Part shown: in pieces, positions 1 to 9,000 of the stretch
How positions within the stretch are numbered: position 1 is the first letter of the stretch
Layout: every line of letters begins with the position of its first letter
Source of the DNA: Candidatus Hydrogenedentes bacterium UBA2224
GTDB lineage: Bacteria; Hydrogenedentota; Hydrogenedentia; Hydrogenedentales; SLHB01
Assembly: GCA_002348185.1 (NCBI GenBank)
Contig: DDYW01000206.1
Span: 1 to 12,539, forward strand
Direction: 5' to 3'
DNA length: 12,539 bases
Program-made: the position numbers and the translations under genes
Notes under the pieces: generated by a model
The model's database searches: none
Told to the model about the DNA's origin: nothing
What the model saw: only the letters and a program-made list of their open reading frames with translations

Positions 1-46
1 CCCGTTCGGGTGACCGCCGGGGGCGTCGGTCCTATACCCGAGCGGG
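1..46. repeat. Imperfect inverted repeat at left edge
   Basis: Bases 1-11 (CCCGTTCGGGT) pair with 36-46 (ACCCGAGCGGG) through 11 pairs, one of them G·U. Directly inside, GACCG (12-16) pairs with CGGTC (27-31), with a 4-nt bulge at 32-35. No T-run follows, so it is not a standard intrinsic terminator in the plus direction. It may be a dispersed palindromic repeat or the 3' end of a unit lying outside the window. Confidence 0.5.
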
Positions 47-78
47 CCCACACCCAAAGAGAACGGGGCGTCTTGTAG

Positions 79-146
79 CGCAGGCGTCTCGCCCGCATCC
101 GGATCGGCCTTACAAGCAAGACAAGAATGCAGGCGGGACGCCTGCG
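79..146. repeat. Inverted pair of 20-bp GC-rich repeats
   Basis: The left arm 79-98 (CGCAGGCGTCTCGCCCGCAT) and the reverse complement of the right arm 127-146 agree at 18 of 20 positions; one difference is a G·U-compatible pair. A 28-nt spacer lies between them. The right arm is itself palindromic: GCAGGCG and CGCCTGC around a 3-nt loop at 129-145. Outside the left arm, TCTTGT (71-76) is complementary to ACAAGA (121-126). This REP-like architecture is typical of dispersed intergenic palindromes; no coding signal was recognised in 1-248. Confidence 0.55.
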
Positions 147-150
147 TTGC

Positions 151-177
151 GTCCATTTCGTCCACCGGGTCCACAGC
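151..177. repeat. Three-unit 9-bp tandem repeat (GTCCAnnnn)
   Basis: Three consecutive 9-mers start with GTCCA: GTCCATTTC, GTCCACCGG and GTCCACAGC. The period is exact and the last four bases vary. The array follows directly after the palindrome ending at 146. It resembles in length and copy number the GACAGGATT array at 9629-9654, although the unit sequence differs. Confidence 0.45.
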
Positions 178-208
178 TCCGCACCGTCCCTGGTACGTTT
201 ACGCGTCT

Positions 209-239
209 CCGTTCGAACGGCGCAATTCTCTGGGCAGAG
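209..239 (-). terminator. Possible weak terminator region of the MFS gene
   Basis: Just beyond the MFS stop codon, in the minus-strand reading, are a small hairpin (CTCT/AGAG at 228-239) and then a perfect 12-bp palindrome, CCGTTCGAACGG (209-220). Neither stem is long and no T-tract follows. These could end transcription only weakly or be unrelated palindromes. Confidence 0.2.
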
Positions 240-248
240 TCCTCCCCT

Positions 249-1571
249 CTACTCGGGTAAGGGTTTGTCTTTGGTCTCCGGCGCGAACGGCAAGACGAAT
301 ATGCCGAGAATGAAGGCCGAGGAGACGGCCAGGGCCGCCCTCTGGATGCCGATGGCCGCGCTGAGTTGCCCGAAGAAGGCGGGCGACGGCGCGGACAGGT
401 AGCGCGCGACGTTGTAGCAGAATCCGGTGCCGGTGGCCCGCAGGCGCGTGGGGAACAGCTCGGGGAAGTACACGGTCAGGCCGCCGAGCAGCAGCATCAG
501 GACGAAGCCCATGCCGAAGAAGAAGAGCAAGGCCATGTGGTAGGTCGTGGCGAAGTGGAAGGCCAGAGGGATTTCGATGGCGCATCCCAGCAGGGCGATG
601 AGGAAGGCCGGCCGCCGCCCCATGCGCCGCGCCAGCCAGCCGAAGGTCAGCGCGCCGAACATGCCGCCGAAATTCTGCAGCATGCCCGCGTAACTGACGC
701 GGCGTTCAATGGCGGACACATCGAGGTTCTGTACGCTGAGGGTAGCGCGGAGGAGTTCGGGGGTCCAGGTACTGATGCCCCAGAACCCGATCACGCCGAT
801 GGCCGCGAGGGCGACGCCCACGAGGGTATTGCGGCGGACCGTCCGCTCGGTGAACAGGGCCAGAATCGAGCCCACCTGACGGCGTTCGCCCCTGGCTTTG
901 GCCTCGCGAGCGCGGTCGCGCGCCAGTCGCCAGGCTTCGGGTTCGCGGATGAAGGCGAAAATGACTACCACAAGCAGGGCGGGAATGATGCCGATTGCAA
1001 ACACCCATCGCCAGGCTTCCTGCACGGGCATGTAGGCGGAGATGATGAGGTTGATGAGGCCCGCGGCCACGTTGCCGAGGGTTGAGGATGCTTGAACCAG
1101 GCTGAGGGCGGTGCTGCGGGCATGGGCGGGGAACGATTCCGCCACGAGCGCAGCGCCGGCCGCGAATTCGCCGCCAACGCCTAGTCCGGTCAGAAAACGA
1201 AACATCGCGAACTGCCACCAGTTTTGGGACAATCCGCTGAGACCCGTGAACAGCGCGTAGATGAGGATCGTGACGGCCATGGTGCGGGTTCGGCCGAGGC
1301 GGTCGCCGATCATGCCGAAGATGAGGCCGCCGGTTGCCCACCCCAGGATCATGAACGTCTGCGCGTACCCGATGTAGGTATTCAGGCCCGACTCGGGCAC
1401 GGTGCCGTGAAGGAGCTCGCGGAGCGCGTGCTGTTTCACGAAGACATAGAGCCACTGGTCCATGGTGTCAAACGACCAGCCCAGGCAGGCTACGGCCAAC
1501 ACGAGATAGTGGTAGCGCTGGAGACCTTCGTACCACGGTCGCCGTTCTGTCAGATCCACCGTCTGTGCCAT
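249..1571 (-). CDS. MFS transporter (aromatic/sialic-acid:H+ symporter type)
   Basis: A 440-residue inner-membrane carrier of the major facilitator superfamily, about twelve hydrophobic segments. The loop-2/3 signature is GMIGDRLGRTRTM (86-98), its second-half counterpart is WLARRMGRR (312-320), and RFLTGLGVGGEFAAGAALVAE lies around 125-145. The Asp-bearing first helix (FDTMDQW, 34-40) and the later PTRLRATGTG stretch (374-383) recall the acid:H+ symporter groups that include benzoate and sialate carriers. The substrate cannot be read from sequence, but an organic acid or sugar acid fits. The ATG at 1571 was chosen over the in-frame ATG at 1631 because it has AAGGGGG five bases upstream and the extra 20 residues look non-conserved. 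It is divergent from the SSS symporter gene and transcribed away from the glycosidases. Family confident; substrate unknown. Confidence 0.9.
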   Translation of the reverse strand: MAQTVDLTERRPWYEGLQRYHYLVLAVACLGWSFDTMDQWLYVFVKQHALRELLHGTVPESGLNTYIGYAQTFMILGWATGGLIFGMIGDRLGRTRTMAVTILIYALFTGLSGLSQNWWQFAMFRFLTGLGVGGEFAAGAALVAESFPAHARSTALSLVQASSTLGNVAAGLINLIISAYMPVQEAWRWVFAIGIIPALLVVVIFAFIREPEAWRLARDRAREAKARGERRQVGSILALFTERTVRRNTLVGVALAAIGVIGFWGISTWTPELLRATLSVQNLDVSAIERRVSYAGMLQNFGGMFGALTFGWLARRMGRRPAFLIALLGCAIEIPLAFHFATTYHMALLFFFGMGFVLMLLLGGLTVYFPELFPTRLRATGTGFCYNVARYLSAPSPAFFGQLSAAIGIQRAALAVSSAFILGIFVLPFAPETKDKPLPE

Positions 1572-1835
1572 GATATCCCCCTTCAGCCCCCGCGTACCCC
1601 CGGGAAAAACACCCGGACGCCGTGAACTCACGTCCGGAGCGCGAGAAGTCTAATCCAGAAGGCAGACCGGAAACAATCAATTTCTTTGCGCATCGGCGGG
1701 GCTTCCGTTGCATCCGGGGCGCAACTTGTGGTCAAATCGGTTCCGGCAGGAGCTTCTGCTGGCGGGGGGGAGCGCCGAGACCCCGGAGGCGGATCGCAGT
1801 CCTTCGGAAGCACAAAACCCTGGGGAACTTACGTG
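1572..1835. promoter_or_regulatory. Divergent intergenic region, MFS / SSS symporter
   Basis: This 264-bp gap must hold the promoters of both transporter genes. On the minus strand, toward the MFS gene, a weak sigma-70-like pair can be drawn: TTGTTT, 18 bases, then TAGACT (around 1645-1680). No convincing pair was found toward the symporter. The in-frame extension of the symporter ORF back to 1686 is rejected as non-coding in style. A stem CCGGCAGG/TCTGCTGG with an AGCT loop (1743-1762, two G·U pairs) would lie in the symporter leader. The GH-locus element found at 9344-9798 is not present here. Confidence 0.4.
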
Positions 1836-3635
1836 ATGGAGCAAACGGCCCAGTTCACCCGGCTCGATGGCGTTGTCCTTATCGGCTACTTCATCGGGGT
1901 GATGGTTTTCGGCCTGTGGGTGGCGCGGCGGGTGCGGAGCAGCGACCGCTACTTCCTGGGGGACCGGAAACTTCGCTGGTGGATCATGGTAGGGCAGGCG
2001 TTCGGCACCGGCACCCATGCGGAACACCCGGTGGCCCAGGCCGGGGCGGTGGCCGAGTTCGGCTTCGCCACGATCTGGTATCAATGGAAGAACATGTTGA
2101 TCACGCCGTTCTACTGGCTGCTGGCGCCCTGGTACCGCCGCAGTGACCGGACGACGATCGGGGAGATGGTCGAGGACCGGTACGGCCGGCGGCTTGCGAT
2201 GGTGTACACGCTCTTTGCCATCGCGTATTTTGTGTTCAACCAGGGGGCCATGCTGAAAGGCGCGGGCAAGGCGATCTCGGTGGCGACGGGCGGCCAGGCG
2301 GTGTCCCCGAACGAGGTGGTTTTCGCCATGACGGCGGCTTTCATTGTGTACAGTTTTTTCGGGGGCCTGGTTGCGTCGGCGTACACGGATTTTGTGCAGT
2401 CCTTCCTTATCATCGTACTTTCGGTGATGCTGATTCCGGCTGGTTTGTCGCGGGTAGGCGGGTTTGCGGGCCTGCACGAAAGTCTGCCTCCGCATTTTTT
2501 CACGCTGTACAGCGAAGTCAGCGGGCTGACGGCATTCACCATTGCCATGCTCGCGGTCAACGGCATTGTGGGCATTGTGGCGCAGCCTCACATGCTGTCG
2601 CTGTCGGCGACCGGCAACACGGAACGTGCCGGGCGCGTAGGCCAGACTTACGGCACGTTTGTGAAGCGGCTCTGCACGATTGGGTGGGCGTTGACGGGCC
2701 TGATCGTGGCGGCGCTGGTGGTTCAGCAGGGCACGCCGCTTCCCGAAGGCGAGGCTGCGTTCGGGTTCGCGTGCCGGGAGTTCCTGGCGCCGGGACTGAC
2801 GGGCCTGATGATCGCGTGTATTCTCGCGGCGAACATGTCGACGTGCTCGAACTTCATGGTCAACACGGGGGCGCTGTTCACGCGGAATTTCTACAGGGAA
2901 TACATCAATCCCAACGCGAGCGACAGGCAACTGCTGATGATGGGCCGGTTTTCCGGCCTGGGTTTGACATTGCTGGGGATTCTCTTCGCGGTGGCCGTCG
3001 AGCGGGTTCTTGACGCGTTTCTGTTCACGGAGACGATCGCCGCGCTAATGGGGGTGATGTTTCTTGGCGGCATGTTGTGGAGGCGCGCCAACCGGTACGG
3101 GGCGTGGGCGGCGACGCTCGGCGCGTTTCTGAGCTACTATGCGCTGAATTACCTGATGTCCTGCAGTGCGGGAGAAGGTCATGAGACGTTTTCGACCCTG
3201 ACCGGGGCGTTTCGGGAACTGGCCGCGCGCGTTCAGGCCGGGGAGATGTTTGCGTTTCTCGATACCGGGGCCTACAAGCTGGTCTACCCCTGGAAACCGG
3301 GGCCGTTCGGCTGGGCGATGGTGGTAGGGTTTGCGGCGCTGATCATCGGTAGCCTGCTGACGCGACCCGAGGACCAGGAGCAGGTCGAGCGGTTTTTCGA
3401 TAAGCAGCGCCGCACGACCGACGAGGAGCCCGACCCCGAAACGGGTCTTCGCCCCCTGGCCGCGGAACGGGGCGAAGACCTGCTCCTGCTGGATCTTCCC
3501 GGCTGGTTCACCGCCGAACGGTGGCAGGGATTCTTCAAACGCTACCGCGAAGACCTTGTCGGGTTTGTGCTCGCGTGGTTCACCGTCGGGCTTCTGATCG
3601 CCGTGGCCTGGGGCATCCTCCAAATTGGGAAATAG
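1836..3635 (+). CDS. Sodium:solute symporter (SSS family) with C-terminal extension
   Basis: A 599-residue polytopic inner-membrane protein that would couple Na+ entry to uptake of a sugar or other organic solute. TM1 spans about 10-30. The conserved FFGGLVASAYTDFVQSF segment lies at 174-190. The motif AANMSTCSNFMVNTGALFTR (331-350) matches the SSS helix whose Ser/Thr residues form the Na2 sodium site (S335/T336 here). After the core, TM13 (about 489-508) is followed by a roughly 65-residue charged linker (510-572) and one more hydrophobic helix (574-595), making it longer than minimal SSS proteins. The start is ATG 1836, with GGGGAA upstream; GTG at 1833 is a possible alternative. Its neighbours, exported glycosidases, suggest import of their products. 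The exact solute is not determinable. Confidence 0.9.
   Translation: MEQTAQFTRLDGVVLIGYFIGVMVFGLWVARRVRSSDRYFLGDRKLRWWIMVGQAFGTGTHAEHPVAQAGAVAEFGFATIWYQWKNMLITPFYWLLAPWYRRSDRTTIGEMVEDRYGRRLAMVYTLFAIAYFVFNQGAMLKGAGKAISVATGGQAVSPNEVVFAMTAAFIVYSFFGGLVASAYTDFVQSFLIIVLSVMLIPAGLSRVGGFAGLHESLPPHFFTLYSEVSGLTAFTIAMLAVNGIVGIVAQPHMLSLSATGNTERAGRVGQTYGTFVKRLCTIGWALTGLIVAALVVQQGTPLPEGEAAFGFACREFLAPGLTGLMIACILAANMSTCSNFMVNTGALFTRNFYREYINPNASDRQLLMMGRFSGLGLTLLGILFAVAVERVLDAFLFTETIAALMGVMFLGGMLWRRANRYGAWAATLGAFLSYYALNYLMSCSAGEGHETFSTLTGAFRELAARVQAGEMFAFLDTGAYKLVYPWKPGPFGWAMVVGFAALIIGSLLTRPEDQEQVERFFDKQRRTTDEEPDPETGLRPLAAERGEDLLLLDLPGWFTAERWQGFFKRYREDLVGFVLAWFTVGLLIAVAWGILQIGK
3444..3480. repeat. Perfect 12-bp inverted repeat inside the SSS gene
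   Basis: GGTCTTCGCCCC (3444-3455) and its exact reverse complement GGGGCGAAGACC (3469-3480) are separated by 13 nt. A flanking G·U pair extends the stem to 13. It lies in the charged linker of the symporter (about residues 537-549), the least conserved part of the protein. In mRNA it would form a very stable hairpin close to the 3' end of the gene. Confidence 0.6.
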
Positions 3636-3644
3636 GGGCGTGTC

Positions 3645-3679
3645 CCCGGCGGGCATGTATGCCGGGCACCCTCAGGGTG
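3645..3679. terminator. Hairpins between convergent SSS and GH-A genes
   Basis: The 36-bp convergent gap contains CCCGGC (3645-3650) and GCCGGG (3661-3666), a 6-bp stem with a 10-nt loop. Next comes CACCC/GGGTG with a 3-nt loop (3667-3679), which overlaps the GH-A stop codon. Neither direction has a clear T-tract, so termination may be inefficient or protein-dependent. Position between two converging stop codons is the main support. Confidence 0.35.
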
Positions 3680-5966
3680 TGGAGGCGGCGAGCAGGGCTT
3701 CCGGGGTCAGGGTGGTGGATTCCACGTAGAGCGGGGATTCGGTGAGGGTGAGGGTGTCTCCGGCCAGCGGGTTCCCCATGACATCGCAGGCCGTGCAGTC
3801 ATCAGGGATGATCAGTGCGGTGTTTCCGGATTCTCCTGCTTGTCGCGCGACCCATACCGCCAGTACCGCGCGTCCGCCGCACTGAAACGCAAAACCGTAC
3901 GTGCTTGCGTCCGCGGCGGCCGGGAGGCGTCCCGCATAGACCGGCGAAGGGCCCAGCAGGTTGGCGAGGGCGGCGAGCGCGGCATACGACTTCTTTGGGA
4001 CGGCGTCCGGGCCGAGGAATGTGTTTTCGATGTCCATGGCGCCGAGGTTGAGCGGGCCTTCGATGGGTTCGTGATAGAAGATCTTCCCGGTTCCGTGCGC
4101 GAGCATGATGATGGCGTGGCGCACGAGGTAGTCGGCGGCGGTGCGTTCGCCGGGCAGGAGCAGCCCGGCGGAGAAGTGTCCCGGCGGCGCGATCCAGGGG
4201 GTCCAGGGAAGGTCGTCCACCGCGTAGTAGGCGGTTTCGGTGGCCCATACGGGCCGGTGCTGTCCCGACGCGCGCATCGCGTTTTGAACGCGCTCGAACT
4301 GCGGGATGAACTCTTCCGGAGGGGTCAGACCGCCGTAGGGATGAAGGTTCAGGATGTCGCAGTATGCGAGCCCGCCGTTGCTGAGGAATTCGTCGCCCAG
4401 GAGGTGTTTGGGCTCGATGGCCAGGCCTCCGAGCACGGCGGCATCGGGGTCCGTGGCCTTGATCGCGCGGTACGCCCCCTGCAGCAATCCGATATAGTCG
4501 CCAACCCCGTATCCGGCGCTCTGGGGCAGGCAGAAGTCGGGTACCCAGAGCGGTTCGTTCAGGAATTCCCAGTACATGCACGAATCCCGGTACCGGTCGA
4601 CGGCGTTTCCGATGAACTCAAACAGGCGTTCAGGCTCCACAGGCGCATAGGCGAGGCGGTACCAGAGCCGGTTTTCGACCGAAGGCGGCGCGGACGTGGC
4701 CCAGCTTGTCGAAGGATTGGGAAAGACGATGAGAGGTTTCATGCCGGCCGCCGTGATGTGTTCGAGCTGTGCGTCCGGCAGGTCCCAGGAAACCTGGCCC
4801 TGGACGGGCTCGACCCATTCCCAGTTGACGGCCCAGGTGCGTACCCAGCGGATGCCAGCTTTGGAAAGCACCTGGAGCTGTTGGCTCGTCGTGGCGGGAT
4901 GATTGAGTCCGAAGGGGGAGTCGTGGTGGGCATACGGCTCGATAACGGCGAAAGCGAACGTCTCGGCATGGTCGCGGCCGTTGGCGTTCCAGGCGATTGT
5001 GGCGCGGTAGTGGCCTTTCCCGGGAACGGCGATTGCCCAGGGCACAGCCACGTGCCGGCCGCGGGGCAGGTCGACGCGAAAGGCGGCGCCCGGGAACGTG
5101 TTTCCAAAATAGTCGGTCAGCGCGAGCGTCAAGAGCAGCGAAACGTCCTGCTCGCCCTGGTTACTTCCGCAGACGTGAAGCGTGACCGGGCAGGCGGAGT
5201 CGTAGACGTTTCCATAGCGGCCGGTGCTGATGCCCAGCTCGACGGGTTCGCGGGATTCGAACTCCGTGGCTTCGGAACCGGCTTCAAGCTGCACGGCGTC
5301 GAGCCAGAACGATGCCGCAATGCCGGGCGTTTCGGTCATGTCGGGCCCGATGGCCACGCAGACGTCCTCGTCCAGGGCGGGTTGCGTGACCGAATAGCGG
5401 GTCCACTCGTCTGAGACGGTGAACTCGTGGGCGGCCTGCTGGACGGGTTTCAGGGCGTTCCCGGCGAAACGAAATAGAACCCGCGCCTTCGTTCCGGGGA
5501 CACTGGCGCGCATCCAGGCCGACAGGGTGAGCGGCTGACCCGGCGCGACGGTCATCCAGCCCGCGTTTGCCGCGAGCGGGGCGTGTTGTTCCACGCGCGC
5601 GGGCGGCCACACGTCGAAACACGTCACCGGCGTGACGCCCGGTCCCAGGTCGATCCGCAGGCTCGCGGCGCCATGCCACGCCGTTTCGGAGTCCAGCACG
5701 CCATACAGACCGGACAGCTCGCCGCCCCATCCCGTGGGCTTGCCGAGCGACGACCAGTGGGTTGTGCCGCATTCAAACGACGCGTTCCGGATGAGATTCT
5801 TCGAGGCGATGGATTCGCATCGGGGGTTCATGCGCGGCTCCGGGCTGTCCTCGGGCGACGGCGCGGCGCCGGGATCCGCAGCGGCCCGGAACAGCGTTGC
5901 GAGAATGAGCAGTGCCGCCGAAAACGCGATGCGTTTCGGGGCGGGTATGATCGGCTGGAATCTCAC
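3672..5966 (-). CDS. Exported clan GH-A glycosidase with N-terminal CBM-like module
   Basis: A 764-residue protein predicted to hydrolyse glycosidic bonds outside the cytoplasm. Signal peptide about 1-31 (hydrophobic IAFSAALLILATLF, then AAA before DPG). A carbohydrate-binding-type beta-sandwich starts at NLIRNASFE (57-65) and runs to about 230. An Ig-like part covers about 245-340, and a TIM barrel follows from about 350. The barrel shows WEFLNEP with likely acid/base E471, CDILNLHPYGG, and WATETAYY with likely nucleophile E577, the two-glutamate pattern of clan GH-A, closest in style to GH39 or GH5. A C-terminal beta domain ends the protein. I chose GTG 5966 because AGAGAGGGG lies five bases upstream; the ATG at 5990 has no such site. 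It sits 41 bp behind the GH2 gene, so co-transcription is likely. Substrate and exact family are not certain. Confidence 0.85.
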   Translation of the reverse strand: MRFQPIIPAPKRIAFSAALLILATLFRAAADPGAAPSPEDSPEPRMNPRCESIASKNLIRNASFECGTTHWSSLGKPTGWGGELSGLYGVLDSETAWHGAASLRIDLGPGVTPVTCFDVWPPARVEQHAPLAANAGWMTVAPGQPLTLSAWMRASVPGTKARVLFRFAGNALKPVQQAAHEFTVSDEWTRYSVTQPALDEDVCVAIGPDMTETPGIAASFWLDAVQLEAGSEATEFESREPVELGISTGRYGNVYDSACPVTLHVCGSNQGEQDVSLLLTLALTDYFGNTFPGAAFRVDLPRGRHVAVPWAIAVPGKGHYRATIAWNANGRDHAETFAFAVIEPYAHHDSPFGLNHPATTSQQLQVLSKAGIRWVRTWAVNWEWVEPVQGQVSWDLPDAQLEHITAAGMKPLIVFPNPSTSWATSAPPSVENRLWYRLAYAPVEPERLFEFIGNAVDRYRDSCMYWEFLNEPLWVPDFCLPQSAGYGVGDYIGLLQGAYRAIKATDPDAAVLGGLAIEPKHLLGDEFLSNGGLAYCDILNLHPYGGLTPPEEFIPQFERVQNAMRASGQHRPVWATETAYYAVDDLPWTPWIAPPGHFSAGLLLPGERTAADYLVRHAIIMLAHGTGKIFYHEPIEGPLNLGAMDIENTFLGPDAVPKKSYAALAALANLLGPSPVYAGRLPAAADASTYGFAFQCGGRAVLAVWVARQAGESGNTALIIPDDCTACDVMGNPLAGDTLTLTESPLYVESTTLTPEALLAASTP

Positions 5967-6007
5967 AGTATCCCCTCTCTGAATGCGCATGGGATGCGTT
6001 TGGGCCG

Positions 6008-9000
6008 CTACGGTTGCGGCCGCGGCTCGCCGAGAATATCGGGATACGGGTTCAGATTGAAATAGCGCCGGTTATCGCTGCCGCGCGAACGAACTTCGAA
6101 CCGGCACGGCTGGCCTGGCACGAACGCGTCCCGGGGAACCGCCAGGTAAAACAACCCCGCCGTATAGCTCCACGAGGGCTGGACATGCCCCGGCACATAC
6201 AGGAGCGCGGCCTGACCGTCCCGGCCCGGCCACAGGGTCTGGGTCTTTGACGTGTCGAAATCGACGAGGGGCTGTCCGTTGACGGCCAGCGTGAACCCGG
6301 GGTTGGTGTGGGGCGGTTCCATGAACGGGAAACCGCCTGCAAACACAAACGTCGCCCGCGAAGCCTCGGGGGCCGGCGCCGATTCCCATTCCAGGCGGTG
6401 GAGGGGTTCTTCCTGCCGTATCTGCAACGCCGCGGCGCTCCGTTCGCGATAGCTCTGCCCGCGTGTTTCGGTTCCTTTGTGATACCGGAGATGGCTGAAT
6501 CCTGAAATCAGCGGGCCGTTGGCGAAGGCGGAGGCGTCGATGGCGTCCCGCAGAAACGGGCTGGGCCATTCCGCGTCCGGTTGCGGGAATCCGCAGGCAT
6601 GTTGAATCAGCCGGGAGAGCACATAGACGGCCTCGGGGCCGCCGTTACGAACCGCGACATCGAAATTGAGTCCGCTGACGATGAGCGAGCCTTTCCCTAT
6701 TCGGGCCTGTGCGAGCAGGGCTTTGTTGCGCCAGACGTGTTCGAAGTCGAGGTATTGTGAGAAGGGATGGGGTGCGCCGTGGGTGTTCAAGGCGCGGAGC
6801 AAGACTTCGGGCTGGGCCGGGAAGCCGTCAAGAAGCAGGGTTTGGGCGCCCTGCAGCAGATGGAACCACGAGGCGTCGCAGCAGTGGTCCGGCGTCAGCC
6901 CGCGGGTGACGGGGTTGTCGCAGGCGTAGGTGCCCGCGTTGCTGTCGCCGTCAAACACGCCCAGCCACCAGGCGGATTTGAAGGTGGTGCAGTCCGTCGG
7001 AAAGACGCCGGCCGGTGAGAGCAACACCACACAGCTTCCCTGTTCCGCGGCGGTCACCAGGGCGTTGTTCGGCTGGCGAGCGACATAGACGGTCGGCGAC
7101 GGGAGCGCATCCTCGTCCGGCATCGGCAGCGGTTGAAATGGGGCAAGCAGGGCCATTGTATCCGGGCTTGCGTAGACCGGCGTCTGCCCGGTCAGCGCAG
7201 GCGGGGCGTCAGGGTATACCCACAGGGTCCAGTCGTTGGAGCTGCGCATGTCTCCCGCTTCCAGGGCGGCCTGGAGGGTCAGGCGTTGCGGTTCGGCGAC
7301 CTGGGGCAGGGCAAACTCGACCTCGCCCAGCGGGTTCACGGCGCCGTTTGGCACGGCCTCGATCTCGAGGATGCGTGTGTCCAGGAGCTGGTCATCGCGC
7401 ACGAGGGTGCAGGTAAGGCGGCCCGGAGCAGACGTGCTCCCCGAGTAATTGGAGATCGAGAGCGCCGCCCGGACCTTCTCGCCGGCGGTATAGGTCTGCC
7501 GGAGGCCGTCCTGGAGCAGCACCACGGGCGCGTTGAAGCGCCGTACCTGTTCGGGCGTGATGGAGATGGGCCGGCGATGCACATCCAGCAGACCGTTCGA
7601 CCCGCAGTACCACGGCTGCAAAAGCCACCAGGTATAGCCGGAGATGTGGGGGTTCTTGCGCACGGCCTCGATGTTGACTTTGTGGCAGAGGAGATAGAGC
7701 TGCTGGGAAGCCTTCGACCAGGCCGGCGCCTCGTCGAGAAGACCCGCGCGGGCGACGCGGTCGCGGCAATCGGTGAGCCAGAAGGGTTTGAACGTTTTGC
7801 CAAAGAGCTCGATCTCGTCAAAGAGGGGGAAGTGAACGAAGTTGCCTTCTTCGTGGGTGATTATCGGTTTGCGGGGCGTGCCGGTGGTGAATTTGTCGGG
7901 GTTGTCGAGAGGCGTCGTCAGGATGTCGAACATGATGGTGTAGAAATCGAGCGTGGGGCGATCCCTGGCGCCGTCCGCGAACCCCCCGGAAAAGAGGCCG
8001 TCCGAATCGATGACCGGGCGCGTCGGGTCGAGTTCTTTGGCAAGCCGGTAGAGGTCCGGTCCGATCCGCGGCATGCCTTCCCACAACTCATTGGCCATGC
8101 ACCAGTCGAAGATGGAGGGGTGGTTGCGGTAGCGTTTGATGGCCGCCGTCCATTCGGAGGCGTAGAGCTCCAGGGCCGCGCCATGGGCGCGGTCATAGAA
8201 CCGGGGATATCCGATGGGGAGTTCCGGCGACACGAACATCCCCACCTCGTCGCACGCGGCGTAATACTCCGGCGCGACAAAATGGCTGTGATGGCGGACA
8301 AAATTGAATCCGTACGATTTCGCCACGCGAAGCCGGTCGAGGTAGACCTGCTTATCGGCCGGCGGCGCGATTGTGTCGGGGTATACGCAATCGTCGCCGT
8401 AGCCGTTCAGATAATACTTCACGCCGTTGACGTAGAAGTCCGCGCCCCGGATCTCGATGGTACGGAGCCCGAACCGGGTCCGGGTCTCGTCGACCAGCGA
8501 GCCCGTCTCGTCGCTCAGCACAATGTGCGCGGTGTACAGGTGCGGCGTTTCCGGAGTCCAGAGTTGTGCATCCGGCACGTCCATGTCGACCCGGAGCGAG
8601 CCGTCCGGGCCGATGTCCTGCTGCCGGGATACGATCAGGGCGCCATCGGGGCCGGAGATGGCGACGTCGGCGCGCCGTGCACGGTTTGAATCCCCCGCGA
8701 CCGCGGCCGTGATTACGCAGCCGGCCGGGTCCGTGCGCGGCGCGACAAACACGTCCTGCAACCACGCCGCCGATCGGGATTCGAGCGTGACATGATTCCA
8801 GATCCCGCCCCAATACGTGAAGAGGTGGTCGATGATGTCCATGCATCCCTGAAGCGCGTCCTCAGACCACCGCTGTTCCGAGTCCACCATGACCACGACG
8901 CGGCACGGCTGGCCCGCAACGGCGTGCGGGGTGATTTCAAACTCGAAATCCGACACGTACCCGAGGTGAGCCCCTACGAACTGCTCGTTGACCCAGACCT

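Noticed and set aside
1677..2930. 417-codon minus-strand frame over the symporter gene
   Set aside because: Very rich in Arg, His and Gln with no family features, and it lies antisense to clear SSS signatures.
5967..5990. ATG at 5990 as the start of the clan GH-A glycosidase
   Set aside because: No Shine-Dalgarno precedes it, whereas GTG 5966 has AGAGAGGGG at good spacing and gives a cleaner signal peptide.
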